Below are positions 24,001 through 35,296 of a stretch of DNA of 64,000 nucleotides, one piece after another. The notes below the pieces were generated by a model that searched no databases, was not told where the DNA came from, and was given only the letters and a program-made list of their open reading frames with translations. The position numbers and the translations under genes were made by a program. Source of the stretch: Beroe ovata (lineage: Eukaryota > Ctenophora > Nuda > Beroida > Beroidae); contig CAMPET010000018.1 of NCBI GenBank assembly GCA_946803715.1, positions 211,526 through 275,525 on the forward strand. The letters are read 5' to 3'. Each line of letters begins with the position of its first letter. Positions within the stretch are counted from its first letter, which is position 1.

Positions 24001-27000
24001 CATCATTCTAAATTCCTGAGCTTTTTGAAAGTCGCGCTCCAAATCCTAGTGAGGCAGTCACATTCAGAATTTAAGTTTTTGTAACGCGCATTGCTACAAT
24101 CTCATAGAAATATTCATGGAACGCATTTAGCATACGCACATGGAGTGCGCGCGCGCACACATCTGCAGTCAGTTCTCTGCAATGTTGCTCCTGCAGGTTG
24201 ACCAGTTGGTGCGTGCACTGGGTGGTGACTTCTCCGATTGTTACACTGACAACAAAGAACCCTTCCCTCCATCCCTTGTCCTGAAGGTATGCATTTCTGC
24301 GCTCCTCAGAAAATGGCATTCTTGGGGAAGGGTCCCAAATCTCAAAACTTTTTTCTGCCTTTATTCTCGGTGGCCAATCTTCTTCACATGACTCACAAGA
24401 GAATGATATTTCTGGGGAAGGGTCCCCAGTTACTTGGTGATTGGTCGAATCAAAGTTTTCATTCGACGATTGGATTTCGATTAATCGGATCAATCAGCTG
24501 AATATCGGATCAATCTGAATTGGACTGAAGTGTAATGACATGAAATGTCGTCCCAGATTATTACAATGGCAATCATGCTGGCTGAGAACGCTCTGGCTCC
24601 CGGCGTTGACACAGTCCAGCCCAAACTGATACCTGCTCTAGCAATTGAGATGTTCACAACGTTGCTGACGGTGACTATCCAGCAACTGGGCGAGATGCTG
24701 TCCTCTCCTGAAAACCAGTTCCAATCTCTACAAATCAGTGGTGGGGGTGAGGACGAGAGATGTGTCCTCATGTTACAAGTCATCTCGAAACAGTCTCTCC
24801 TACTTCCTCTCAAAATATTGGGTAATTCTCGTCTACCAAAATATTCATGTCATGAATGTGCTTCGAATTGTTCTGTCCCATTCAGAAGACAAACTACCGA
24901 AAGTAAAACATCACAACCTGTAGGAGACTGGATCAAAGCGAGACATCAACTCATAGCTCAAGATCTGACTGGGTCGTTCTGGTCTCAATTCGGAGATCTG
25001 GTCAATCTATTCCCCCATACAAGAGACTTGCAGAGACTTGTTGGGGAGAGGTTTAATCAGCAGCAACAGAGAGTTGCGCTACCGGAGGATGTTGCTCTCA
25101 GGGGACTTGCTCCTTTATCAACACTTCACAACCAACTCATTTTCCCACCACTGTCACCAGGTACTAGATTTGTCGACGTATCCAGACGATTTCTCTATGC
25201 AGCAGAACTCCTTATATCACCAATGAAAATCCCGTCATAATCACAGATTTGAACATGATTGATGAGTTTGCTCTCCGGCTTATGTGTTTGAAGAGTGTGG
25301 CCCACTTTGCAGCCCAGCTCAGACCTCGACCTGGACTACAATATGATGTTAACAGTGATCTCTATTCGTCACTTCTAGCTAAACCTCCGTAAGTTAAAGC
25401 ATGTTATCCTCCTCATTTATCAGTTCAGGGCGTTATCTAAGATAGAACATCAGGACTTATAACGTCGGAAACATACCTCTTAATAACAGGCATGTTTCCG
25501 ACATTTCGGCCTCAGGTCTGGGTCAATCCAATACTTTTCTTCACTTTCCAGTACTTGCATACCATATTTCAGCTAACTTCTTCCTCATTGTCAATATCTT
25601 AATTCTCAATTATCAGAATGCGGACTCTTGTGACGGATAGGGAACGAACAATGAAAGCTATGGCACACCAGAGGCTCCAGTCTGAAATCAAGGGACTCGA
25701 GTACTCTGGTTAATACACGATTTGTAAATCAGTGTTGTTAGTACCGATGTTGTGCGATTGCCACGTGTATGTTGTAAAAATTGAATGTTGAGATAATCAC
25801 TCAATTTAGAACAACAATTTTTCAGTTTCAGCCAACCAGTACGACTCTCTGTCACCCTTCTTGGTACCTGTAACCAGTACTGTTTGTCTTCATCTGCGTA
25901 CAGTGAAACTGCTTGTTGCAACGCAGCGTAGCGTGATCATCATACCAAAACAGGTGATTAGACACGTGTAAAGCACGTGTTGCCCTGTTTTAAAATTGAC
26001 ATGTCTCAAGTGTCAAGAGTCATCTAATTCCAAACTGAAACGTGTCAACTGTACTGATAAATCACAGGTAATACAAGATTTGGACAACTTGAAGAAGTCT
26101 CGGGAGAATCACTATGCGAGGGACGCTATCAAGTACTTTGAGAGCATGTTCAAGAATGGGAACTGGTGGCTGAGGGGCCAGGGTGACCAGGAATTCTTAC
26201 CGGTTTGTGGGCACTTTTTTGTGATTTTTCTTGAGAAAAAAATAAACGACAAATAGACTCGGTGCAAACGTAATAGGCATGATTGAAACGTTTAAATTAC
26301 AAATGCTTACTTCGTGAAATAAACGGGAACGCATAACTCCCACTTATCAGTGTACCAAAAATTAGTAAATACCGTCACGTCATTTCTTGTCATGCTCTCA
26401 TCTGTTCTCCATTTAGACAATATCTGATGGAAGTGTCCAGGAATAAAAGCGTGTCTACCTGGAACAAGTATCGATTCTATAACATGACCGCAATCATCCC
26501 CATTTAATCTTCTCTATGAGTTTCCTGATAGCAACTGCCTCCGGTGATGTGAGATACTGGTAGTGAAGGTCAGTGTAATCATGTGACAGCTGTAAATCTG
26601 ACACAGCCCCACAATAATTACTGAATTCTGCATTGAGGAACGCGCAGGCTGGGTCTTCATTTTTCCCGTAATCAGACAGCTCCCAGCCCACAACGTGCTC
26701 CATTTTTGGATCGCTGCATTCCTCACAGTATTTGACCATTCCTTTAGATTTGTCATAACACCTGTCCTCAAATTCTTGTCTCATGTTCCTAAACGTGGCA
26801 ACACTATTTGACACATGTTCAACCCCCACTTCGGCAACCTGCCGGCTCAGCTTGAGGTTGAAATGGTTGAATATCTGGTCGTCTAGCGTCATTCTCCGGA
26901 GTATTTTCCTTTCCGTTCTGGTGGATAGATCTGTCTTGGGCTTCTTGACGCTGGTTTTCTGACTAAGGAACATGATGTCATCCATCTGCCAGTGCATGAA

Positions 27001-28503
27001 CAGTTTCAACATAACGAGCGACTCGTCAAATCTGTCCGTGATCATGACCAGGTCAAACTCTGAGTCGAGCATGGCGATGAATGCGTCAATCCTCTCCTGT
27101 ATTGTCAGATGGGGGAGTGTTGCGGTGAACTGTTTCCACCCCAGATCATATGCTGCCGAATTGATCAGCAGACACCCGTCTCCAAGTTGTATCCTGTCAC
27201 TCGGTTTATACTCAGGACAAACTGAGTCAAGATACATATCCGCTAACTCATCGAATGGGTATTTCTCCATATCAGGATATTCTCGACGTAACTTTTCCTC
27301 GTGACCGAAAAACACGAAGGATGATTTGAAGTTCGCGATGGCGGACCTCACTATCGTCGTGTAGAACGTCCTGTTTTTCGGGAGGACAATGTGCTCGAAA
27401 TCGGGGTTGAAGACGGCGTGTTGTACCTGCCAGTTGTACGGTAGATTACGTCGCGTTGGTATGAGTTTCACAATATCCCGTGTCGATACCTCGTCCAGCT
27501 TGTTTGTGTAGGGGAAGAGAACGAAGTTCTTCTTCTTCCTAATCCCGTACAGGTAAAACATTCCCCCCAGGGTCGAGCTCCCTGTCTTGTGAGTCTTGAT
27601 GAACATTAGGTTACTCTTGACAATCTCTTTGCTCGCCGTACTGAACCCAGGCTCGAGTACTCTCGTCCGCACCCCAAATACTCGTCTGAAGAGGTCCTCG
27701 TCCACCTCAAACAGAATGAACATGACCAGGAAAATAACGACAGCGAACTTGATGTATTTCGTTACAAGGCGAGACATGGTTCGGGGTCACTTACCTGGGG
27801 GAATCGTCTTATTTTGATATCTACAATTGATACAAAAAATACTGAGCACCAAATTATGCAACATAGGATGATCACAGCTATTATGATAACTAAAAACGTC
27901 AAGAGAATTCGATATATTTGCTTGCGGACCTCAAGCTCGAGGGCGACATTACCGCATGAACCTGAACTTGAGGTTCATGCGGTAATGTTGCCTTCGAGCT
28001 TTATCTCATATGTTTAGTAAGAAATTCCGCGCTAATCAGCTTCGCGTTGCAAACTGCAAAAATGTACCACGAGGCTGAAATATGGAATTCCTGTTACACG
28101 GTTTTTGCCTCAATTTTGTATGTATGTTTGTGCGTGTCTGTGTGTGCAGCGGTGCTCAATCTCAACTCTCAGTCTCAACATTGATCGAATCCAAAGTCAA
28201 TATTTGCCACAAGCAGCGTAAAATCTTCTTCTCAACTCGTGTCATTGGAGTGGCTGTGGAACAGGAGGCGGGGATACTTCTATTGAGCTAATTCTCCGAT
28301 TGTGCTGATAATGATATTAATATTGGAATTGGAACACCTTCTTTTATTTTTCTGTAGGCATGTAGGGGGTGGTGCCCTTTTACGGAAATAATTACTATAA
28401 TTACGTGGGGCGCCCAAAGTGTGCACAATCCAGTAATATTCATAATCACACACACACACACACACACACACNNNNNNNNNNNNNNNNNNNNNNNNNNNNN
28501 NNN

Positions 28504-28547
<44 letters not shown>

Positions 28548-28959
28548 AACACACAGGTGAACGAGCCAGCGCCAACCCCCGAAATGGCTGGATTTCTCTC
28601 GGTGCTGAGTTGTTGCCTCTATCTGGGAAACAAGAGTCAGGGAATAGTGACCCTACTGGTCCCTGATGATGCTGTATCGGCTGCCAAGTCGCACAAGAGT
28701 TGCAACCAACCTAACAACTACACAGGTGAATCAATCATCATGTGTCACCGTGTCATCAGTATGACTTGTCAGTTAGCACAACAAATACTTGACACCATCT
28801 TCCCCCCCTCACCCCCGTTTATACTCCGCAGGCAATCTCCCAAGTGGGGAGCTCATGGACCTCGCCAAGCGGTACGGAATCAGGGTCGAGGGTGCTCTAG
28901 AGTTTTACAGCAAGTGGACGATGAGCAACCGACATGGCAAGATAGGACGGGGGAAGTAG
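21006..28959 (+). CDS. SMG5: SMG5-like nonsense-mediated decay factor
   Basis: Fifteen exons in phase: 21006-21147, 22866-23029, 23146-23292, 23387-23521, 23629-23745, 23827-23994, 24197-24286, 24557-24821, 24924-25160, 25247-25388, 25617-25708, 25826-25953, 26068-26202, 28557-28725 and 28832-28959; about 752 residues. The N-terminal 14-3-3-like/TPR region reads ERLIIPSSQFSRKGEDLIWK, HRCLLYLGDLARYQAE and HNQLGTLAGMNYEGLEAAYHY. The helical domain includes ALPEDVALRGLAPL. The C-terminal PIN domain starts SPFLVPVTSTVCLHL and ends RVEGALEFYSKWT. SMG5 pairs with SMG7 to bind phosphorylated UPF1 and promote decay of the mRNA; its PIN domain lacks nuclease activity in studied animals. The protein is about 260 residues shorter than human SMG5, mainly through loss of the acidic middle linker. 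Intron 13 (2.35 kb) contains an antisense gene, and the exon 14 acceptor is preceded by a CA repeat with a 32-base gap. Confidence 0.92.
21834..22271 (+). CDS. Hydrophobic 145-codon ORF inside SMG5 intron 1, unknown
   Basis: An open frame with several predicted membrane segments: ALFMIYLFSVLPSTF, a second near GVIIIALAMMCDLA, a third LVLAFCQLAEVIVALLLLYF, and a shorter fourth IYLVIDYFLIAVY. Short polar loops (SFPHQNKVFA, KKRSPQGGC) separate them, a layout like a small tetraspan protein. I do not recognise a family. It lies on the same strand as SMG5, inside an unusually long 1.7-kb first intron. It could be a nested gene, a retained-intron product, or a chance ORF in T-rich DNA. Codon use was not measured. 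Confidence 0.3.
   Translation: MYSSLSSRLNDVTFHVQVSQALFMIYLFSVLPSTFDCLVPVLLEPGVIIIALAMMCDLATRSFPHQNKVFATIKVSSLVLAFCQLAEVIVALLLLYFKKRSPQGGCCFDGQELSYTTEASIVSMKIYLVIDYFLIAVYSQLAGSQ
26494..27777 (-). CDS. Galactose 3-O-sulfotransferase family protein, nested in SMG5 intron
   Basis: Intronless ORF of 427 residues. It has type II Golgi topology: a short cytosolic tail, then a membrane anchor (FAVVIFLVMFILFEV, residues about 11-25). The PAPS 5'-phosphosulfate-binding motif is FIKTHKTGSSTL (about 59-70) and the 3'-phosphate motif is near TTIVRSAIANFKSSF. A QHAVFNP segment and a C-terminal Cys-rich part (CYDKSKGMVKYCEEC) are also typical of the Gal3ST / galactosylceramide sulfotransferase family. Members transfer sulfate from PAPS to C3 of galactose on glycolipids or glycans. 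The acceptor here cannot be predicted. The gene is on the opposite strand, entirely inside SMG5 intron 13 (26203-28556). Being intronless among spliced neighbours suggests a retrocopy origin, which is inference. Confidence 0.9.
   Translation of the reverse strand: MSRLVTKYIKFAVVIFLVMFILFEVDEDLFRRVFGVRTRVLEPGFSTASKEIVKSNLMFIKTHKTGSSTLGGMFYLYGIRKKKNFVLFPYTNKLDEVSTRDIVKLIPTRRNLPYNWQVQHAVFNPDFEHIVLPKNRTFYTTIVRSAIANFKSSFVFFGHEEKLRREYPDMEKYPFDELADMYLDSVCPEYKPSDRIQLGDGCLLINSAAYDLGWKQFTATLPHLTIQERIDAFIAMLDSEFDLVMITDRFDESLVMLKLFMHWQMDDIMFLSQKTSVKKPKTDLSTRTERKILRRMTLDDQIFNHFNLKLSRQVAEVGVEHVSNSVATFRNMRQEFEDRCYDKSKGMVKYCEECSDPKMEHVVGWELSDYGKNEDPACAFLNAEFSNYCGAVSDLQLSHDYTDLHYQYLTSPEAVAIRKLIEKIKWG
27933..28001. 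repeat. Inverted repeat (34-bp arms) just upstream of the sulfotransferase gene
   Basis: Arms 27933-27966 and 27968-28001 are complementary except for three positions, with one base between them. It lies about 155 bp upstream of the sulfotransferase ATG, within the SMG5 intron. It could be a MITE remnant or a structured RNA element. Confidence 0.85.
28447..28556. repeat. (CA)n microsatellite with assembly gap at SMG5 exon 14 acceptor
   Basis: The CA tract is split by 32 Ns (28472-28503) and ends in the AG of the SMG5 exon 14 acceptor, so that splice site has a purine-pyrimidine alternating tract instead of a normal polypyrimidine tract. Confidence 0.9.
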
Positions 28960-29481
28960 AGACGGGGGAAGCAGGAACAACCTCTCTACTTTTTAAAAGA
29001 TACAATGGAATATCAAAAGACTGCCGAGAGATTGTTGTACGCATGAAACTATAGAGCCAACACCCAACTATTGCACGCGATGTAGTCCCATCGGTTGTTT
29101 TGTACTTTTCACTGCGGCCTATCTCATCACATTGAATTTCTGATGAATTCACTGAACACTATAGTTAGGAATGATAACATATCAGTTAGGAAGGGTAACA
29201 GTAAGGAAGGGTAACAGTAAGGAAGGGTAGCATAGTTAGGAGGGTAACATATCATCATAAAAAGATATAAGTAACAAAGTATCATCATAAAACTCCGCAC
29301 GTACTTACCGTAATAAAATGGTTAAAATTCTGGACTAAAACAAAGCACACTACCGAATATCTAGTTAATTAATTTGAAACTTCTTGAATAAGAGTTTATA
29401 TAAAATACAACGTAAAGGAATTAACATACGAATTACTTGGCACTATAACTCACACCGAGTTATAGTAGCACAAAAGTAATA
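28960..29481. other. Convergent 3' intergenic region between SMG5 and the MBOAT gene
   Basis: About 520 bp that must carry both 3'UTRs. A short GGAAGGGTAACAGTAA-type tandem is at 29175-29250. No further ORF of interest. Confidence 0.7.
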
Positions 29482-32400
29482 CTATGCTGCTTTTTGTTTC
29501 AAGTTGATGAGGTTTTTCAGCCTGAAATCTCTGTCCACTTCTCCTTTGATGTATGAACCCTCAGAAGTTTCGTGGTTACCGTTGCTATGGTTACTGTTAC
29601 CATGGTTACTGTTGCCATTATTACTGTTGCCGTGTTTACCGTTGCAATCAGACATGTCATGTAAATGCCCGTTAGTTTCGCCTCCGTTAGTCACGTGTCC
29701 ATTGGTAACGCTTCTGTTAGTAACATGTCCATCGTACAAGTTTCCGTTTTGCAAAGCCCTGGAAGGTGAAATATCACGAGAATCCCATGACGAGAAAGAT
29801 GCAGACTATTATTATAGTAGCACAATAGGATCCCTGTGACACCGATACGATTGTTACCGTGACTGTAACATGCCGTTACTGACCTTGCCGATACTCTAGC
29901 ATCGAGGAAGAGGTGGTACGTGACATGCCATGACACAAGAGCTATGTGCAGGAACCAGTTTAATCCATGATAAACCTGGCATTGGAGGTATGATAAGATT
30001 GTTTATTCCTACTAAAGGAGTGGGCATGGTATCGCAGATACCACTTCTAGAATGTTCCTACCTGAGCACTGTCAGACCACGTGAGAAGAACAAAGGGCAT
30101 CGTTCCGTACCCCAGTACCACGAATCTGGTAACCATGGCAACAGGGAAACACGCCCTCTGTGCGGCTCTACTCCATGTTTGATAGGGACCACAATAGTGT
30201 CGCACAACTCTCAATACCTGACAACACACGTATTAGGGATGTCACTGTCACCAACTGACAACACACGTATAAGAGATGTCACTGTCACCAACTGACAACA
30301 CACGTATGAGAGATGTCACTGGCACCAACTGACAGCACACGACGTGTGTTGTCAGTGTGTGTCACACGTATAAGGGATGTCACTGTCACCAACTGACAAC
30401 ACACGTATAAGAGATGTCACTGTCACCAACTGACAGCACACGTATGAGAGATGTCACTGTAACCAACTGACAACACTCCTGAGAAGAGAAGATACCTGTT
30501 TCTCAGCCAGTATGACTGGAATCTCGTAGATAAACGCCAGCCAGTAGCCAGGTCTAACGCCATGCCACAGTATGATAAACAGGTAGGTATAGAACATACT
30601 CATCCACTTGCCGAGTCCCCTGTTCCTCTTGAACAAATACCTGACAATAAGGTAGATTAGAAAATACTGCCTGTTATTTAATCCCCAAGTAGTCGTGACA
30701 TGACGCATGACGTGTCACGACTAGTTAGGACAAGTGACGCGCGGTCACGTCATGGGTGACATAGGATAAGCAGGGGCTCGCCCTACCTGATGAACCAATC
30801 TTTGGTTGTCATGTTGAAGTTATCGATGAAGTCTTTGTTGCGGTAGTTGAAGAAGAATTTGGTCGGATCAACGCTCCTCATCCCATCCCATTTCTCTGCT
30901 ATGTCAGGGTTGTAGGACATACCAACCAGCACACAACCGCCTTCCTGACATAATCAAATACTAGTGATATGGTAATGGTGCTATGGTAACAGTGCCATGG
31001 TAACAGTAATATGGTAACAGTGCCATGGTAACAGTGCCATGGTAACAGTGATATGGTAACAGTGCTATGGTAACAGTGCTATGGTAACAGTGCCATGGTA
31101 ACACTAACAGTGCTATCGTAACAGTGCTATGGTAACAGTGCTACGGTAACAGTGCTACGGTAACGGACAACGGTACTATGATAACAGATAGTTAGAATAT
31201 GATGATCGTCATGCTGTTAGCATCTTACCACAACTGTCCAACAGCCGATGTACTTGATCAGAGCATTGACACCAAAACCAATCGTGTAGGTAATTTTGTA
31301 GATAAACCATTCATTCTGGAATGATCGTGGGTTAAGGTTCCAAATCCACAACAACCAAATGACGAATCAGGCCATGTGCGTTTAGTAGTTCATAATGCTA
31401 ACACAACAGCATTGTAACTCACGTTGAAGGTAGGACTAATGAGCGTATCTCTGTTGAAGAGCACACCTAGCGGCAGATACAACGCTATAAAACATGTACC
31501 CACGCCCAATTTGTACATTGCAGTACCAACACTGAAACATATTAAAGTTAAACACTCGTCACTAAGTCCATCCCTTAGTCCATCACATAGTCCATCACTT
31601 AGTTCATCACGTATTGTCTGATTATTCAGAGATTCTAGCATTCGGAGAGAAAGAATACTCGACGTTACCTGTCAGGTTTACCGTGCATGTCTGTCGGTAT
31701 GTCTGTGACATTTTCCACAAAGTGTCGGAATCTCCGAAACGGGATCTGAGGACCGAATATTCCTCCGGTATATGTAAAACAGAATGTTACCATCTCAAGC
31801 AGTGTGAAGTCTTTGACTGCATTCTTCTTTTGGAAATCTTGTAGTTTATCCTGTGAAATTCTCAGTTAAAGTGTGGTTCGATTTTGATATAAACAGTTGA
31901 TATAGAATGGAAGTTTTGATGTTCGAATGCGTTTTATCCCACATGTCTTTTTTTCACGTCTCCGATAACAATGAAGTTCATTGACGGACGTTGAACTGTC
32001 GCGCGTAGTGTCATGTGACAGCTCCTCCCGCCGCGCGCGCGCGTATGGTGATGGTGAGTGTTTTGAAATACCCTTTCCACAGTTTCAAATACATTGTCGT
32101 GCGCGCATTACATTAAGTTCACGTAGACTCTTGGATCCTTGCACATCAATGAAATTCACTCTTGTTCTACTAATCTTTAACTTTCGCAACTATTAAAGTT
32201 GCACGTCTTAGCTGTGTTAAAAATATTGAGATAAAAACATTCCAATTTGCAAGTTGCGACCGTTTCTGAGTGAAGCAAATCACAAATGATGCATGTTTGC
32301 ATTAGGAATCCAATATATGGGTGTGTGCAGTATGAGTAAATGCGGTAAGCTTGAAGATGTCAACAAGTAACGGCAATAGTGCGTAGTTTTGTCACTCAGG

Positions 32401-34962
32401 AATCTAAGAGAGCACTCTAGCTCTTGTGCCATGGAAGGAATTGTGTCTCAAATTGACATGCAATTCAGAGAATGTCCATATCAACACTTTTATCACACAA
32501 TTTCACACTACGTTATTATAGGTGCATGATGTGAGCAGTATAATTATAATAGTATCAACGCTGTGTTTTTATGAAACATCACTCCCTCAACATTTTACAA
32601 TGTTTATGTTAGAATCGCTCCCTTCTGCGAGTGTATAAACTAATTATGGAGTGTATAAACTTACTGTGGAGGAGTACAAATTCTGTATTCCAAAATTCGC
32701 TAAATAAACAAATTGTTGCACTACTTCTGACATGTTGAAACACTTAAGATGTCAGCTAATGCATACAATAACATAATTGTCTATTACATATGCATACACA
32801 GAAATTATTGACATCAAAATATGTAAATGCATAAATTCGTTATTCGAGTGTCATTTAATCTGGGATGAAGGCACCTAGGGATTAAAATAGTGAAATAAAA
32901 CATTTGAAAACTTCAGAATGGAATTGAGGATGGACGAGACTGATTTTTGAACCCGGATCACTTACCTTGTCCGTGTTTCCGTCGAGGTAGTCAAACGCAA
33001 GACCTGGGATACAGTCATATCGTTATCATATGGTTATAGTGAATCTATTTCAGTTTGTAGCAATCCGAAAAAGATTACTTCTGTGCAGGGATTGGGACAT
33101 GGGGGCGGAAGATTTTTGTTGAAATTTGGGATGAAGTTGAAATTCGGAAAAATTGCTGAAAAGTTTGGAAGAGCTGAAAATATGGAGAAATAGCGAACAT
33201 CCCTTATGAACGACACCTGCTAATGTTCTGTATCCGATCTTCAGTTTTATCCGATCTTCAGTTTTTTATAAAGGAGAGAGTATATAGAAAATCGGTTTTT
33301 TGTTCCCAAATAACTCGACCAAATGGAGTTGGAGAGCCAGGATTTTTTGCAAGGTGGTAGAAAGAAGGATTCTGCTTCCGATATTGTGATTTAGGTCTTA
33401 GATTTTTTGTAATCGGCGTTGGAAGTTTTGGGAGACTGGGAGAGGATGCAAAATGAACTTAACGGTGTTGCAGAAATTTGCATTATAAACGCCATTGCTA
33501 TGCGATTTAGGAGTGGCACGTGCGAATTTAATTTGCGCGTACTGATGCGTCCTCATTTCGCTGTTTCTTTCTTTTAAAACGTTTCCATTTTGAAGCTCAT
33601 TCAATTAACAATTTTTTGATTATTTGTTATATTCAGTGCATGTGATTATAGGCTATCAACTTCTGTGACAGAGTGGTCTGTACGGAACCCCACGGTTTCG
33701 ATTCCTTGTTTAACATGCCGTACAGCAAGGATCTCCACCGTGTTCGCCAGGCTAGGCACATAACCACTCTGTCTCGAGCAAAGTCGATTTTATAAGTCTC
33801 GTTTACAGGAAATGTTTCCTTGCGTTTGACAACGAGTGCCTACACAGTACTCCATTACAACGAGTAGATGTTGTATAAGCTAGATGTTGTATAACCTGAC
33901 GGGCGTTCTAGTATCATATAATGCAATATGCATTTATGTTACGAATGAATGAACGCATTAAGATGATGTAATTTATGCATGCAATCACCAATCACTATGA
34001 TAGTGAGGAGATAATATACAGATTATACACAGAATATTACAAAAGTGAGAAACTTCATTGACTTGTATGAGAAGACTCCCTTTTGCAGAAACTGTTCAGT
34101 GGATATGGTGATAGTCACCAACATGGCAACCTGCCATTGACAACGTGCATCTACCATGATTCACGTACCTATCAATTTCATCGTCTGAATGCTGTGAGGT
34201 GTAGTCCACCATACATCATAAACATCAACTCTCTTGTTAGCAATATATCCCAGGACTAGATATACCTGTCAGGGTATTCCAGGCTTGTGGTTGTTTCGTG
34301 ATTAGAACTATATAGGCGGAATTTATAAAATCAAATGTCAATGAAGATTTTAAGCATATTCACAAACCATCGTGACTGCTGATGTAATGATCACAGTTGT
34401 TTTTGTTGGGCCGAATATGCACTTAGTTAGCCATGCCAAGATAATGTTCAGCAGACAGTGCAAGAGACCTTGGAGTCCTATGGATAATGCAGATTAGAGT
34501 CAAAGCATGTAAGAAAATTTGAATTCTCCATGATTAAAGTAGATCTCAAATTTCGACTCACCTATAACGTAGTAGATAACTGCTGAGCCAGTCAGTAGAA
34601 AATATAACATCTAAAACATTTGTCATGGTAAGTTTCAAAATCAACATTGTGGATCAACTGTTAGTCTGGATACACATAAATAGTCAACATACCTGCTGCA
34701 ATTTGCTCCGCCTAAAAAGAAATTCTCTGTGCACATAGGAAAGAGGGTAAACTGAAATATGAAAGAGTCTTTTTACTATCAAAAGCAAATAGGTATTATG
34801 ATGCTTGTGTACGGATACAGATTACAGGTGTGATATTCCCAGTCTGTACTCACCAATGTAGATCGAAATAACAGCTCTCACCAAGCCAGGTGTTATGCCA
34901 TCAAAGTATTGGGGAATGAGGTGAGCAGGGTCATAAGATGTGAGGATCATTATTATATCCAT
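29482..34962 (-). CDS. LPCAT3: LPCAT3-like lysophospholipid acyltransferase (MBOAT family)
   Basis: Fourteen exons in phase: 34854-34962, 34693-34751, 34562-34610, 34368-34477, 34169-34265, 32966-33003, 31669-31850, 31423-31531, 31229-31315, 30787-30944, 30496-30640, 30062-30217, 29884-29975 and 29482-29758; about 555 residues. It follows human LPCAT3 segment by segment: YPLSYVHREF, WWTTPHSIQTMKLIGLAFDY, IFGPQIPF, a membrane helix before IGCWTVVEGGCVLVGMSYNP, the catalytic Asn region DNFNMTTKDW, and the catalytic His motif IILWHGVRPGYWLAF, then EIPVILAEKQ. Members acylate lysophosphatidylcholine with polyunsaturated acyl-CoA in the ER. Start ATG 34962 is provisional because the frame is open upstream. 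The last exon encodes an extra Asn/His/Gly/Ser-rich tail not present in vertebrate LPCAT3. A second copy of exons 1-4 lies upstream. The symbol is by similarity; MBOAT1/2-type activity cannot be excluded. Confidence 0.88.
30219..30478. repeat. 37-bp minisatellite in the MBOAT gene
   Basis: About six units of 37 bp (core TGACAACACACGTATAAGAG) fill the intron between exons 11 and 12. The array is interrupted near 30335-30365 by an inverted segment, GACGTGTGTTGTCAGTGTG. Confidence 0.9.
30968..31170. repeat. 14-bp minisatellite
   Basis: About 14 copies of GGTAACAGTGCTAT variants in the intron between exons 9 and 10 of the LPCAT3-like gene. Confidence 0.9.
31851..32965. other. MBOAT intron, no gene seen
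   Basis: AT-rich intron with a short CpG-rich patch near 32000-32045. Nothing else recognised. Confidence 0.6.
33660..33785. repeat. Structured repeat with terminal complementarity
   Basis: Outer arms AGAGTGGT (near 33671) and ACCACTCTGTCT pair. Inner arms TGTACGGAACC and GCCGTACA also pair around 33685-33735. The segment contains GGTTTCGATTCC, close to a pol III B-box, but has no clear A-box upstream. It may be a SINE fragment or small foldback element inside an MBOAT intron (exon 5 to 6). Confidence 0.4.
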
Positions 34963-35296
34963 CACACAGCTCAGAACAGCTGCTGACCCTGGCCCTATGG
35001 ATAGATTTTTCAGGTGAGGTGCAAAATTGCAAAAAGGCAAACAGATAGGCAACAGACAGGCAAACAGTTAGGCAAACTGATAGGCAACAGACAATTTCAC
35101 TTGTCAATAGGCACTGATGATTCAATTTTCATAAACAAGCTGCACCATAGTAAAAACTTCCTTGAATAACATCAGCATAGAAATCTGAAAAGGTGGACCG
35201 CCAAGATTAGCTCAATGGAAAGAACACTGTACAAATATCAAGGTGAAAGACAATATGGATTACAAAACACCCCACTACTCCAACTTAATATGGATT

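Noticed and set aside
24545-25240. Single 231-codon ORF taken as one exon of SMG5
   Set aside because: It spans a phase-compatible intron at 24822-24923 and runs past a donor at 25161; the spliced model aligns better with SMG5.
35200-35240. tRNA-like A-box (TTAGCTCAATGG) near 35209 and its duplicate near 36951
   Set aside because: No B-box at the right distance and no cloverleaf could be drawn; at most a decayed SINE.
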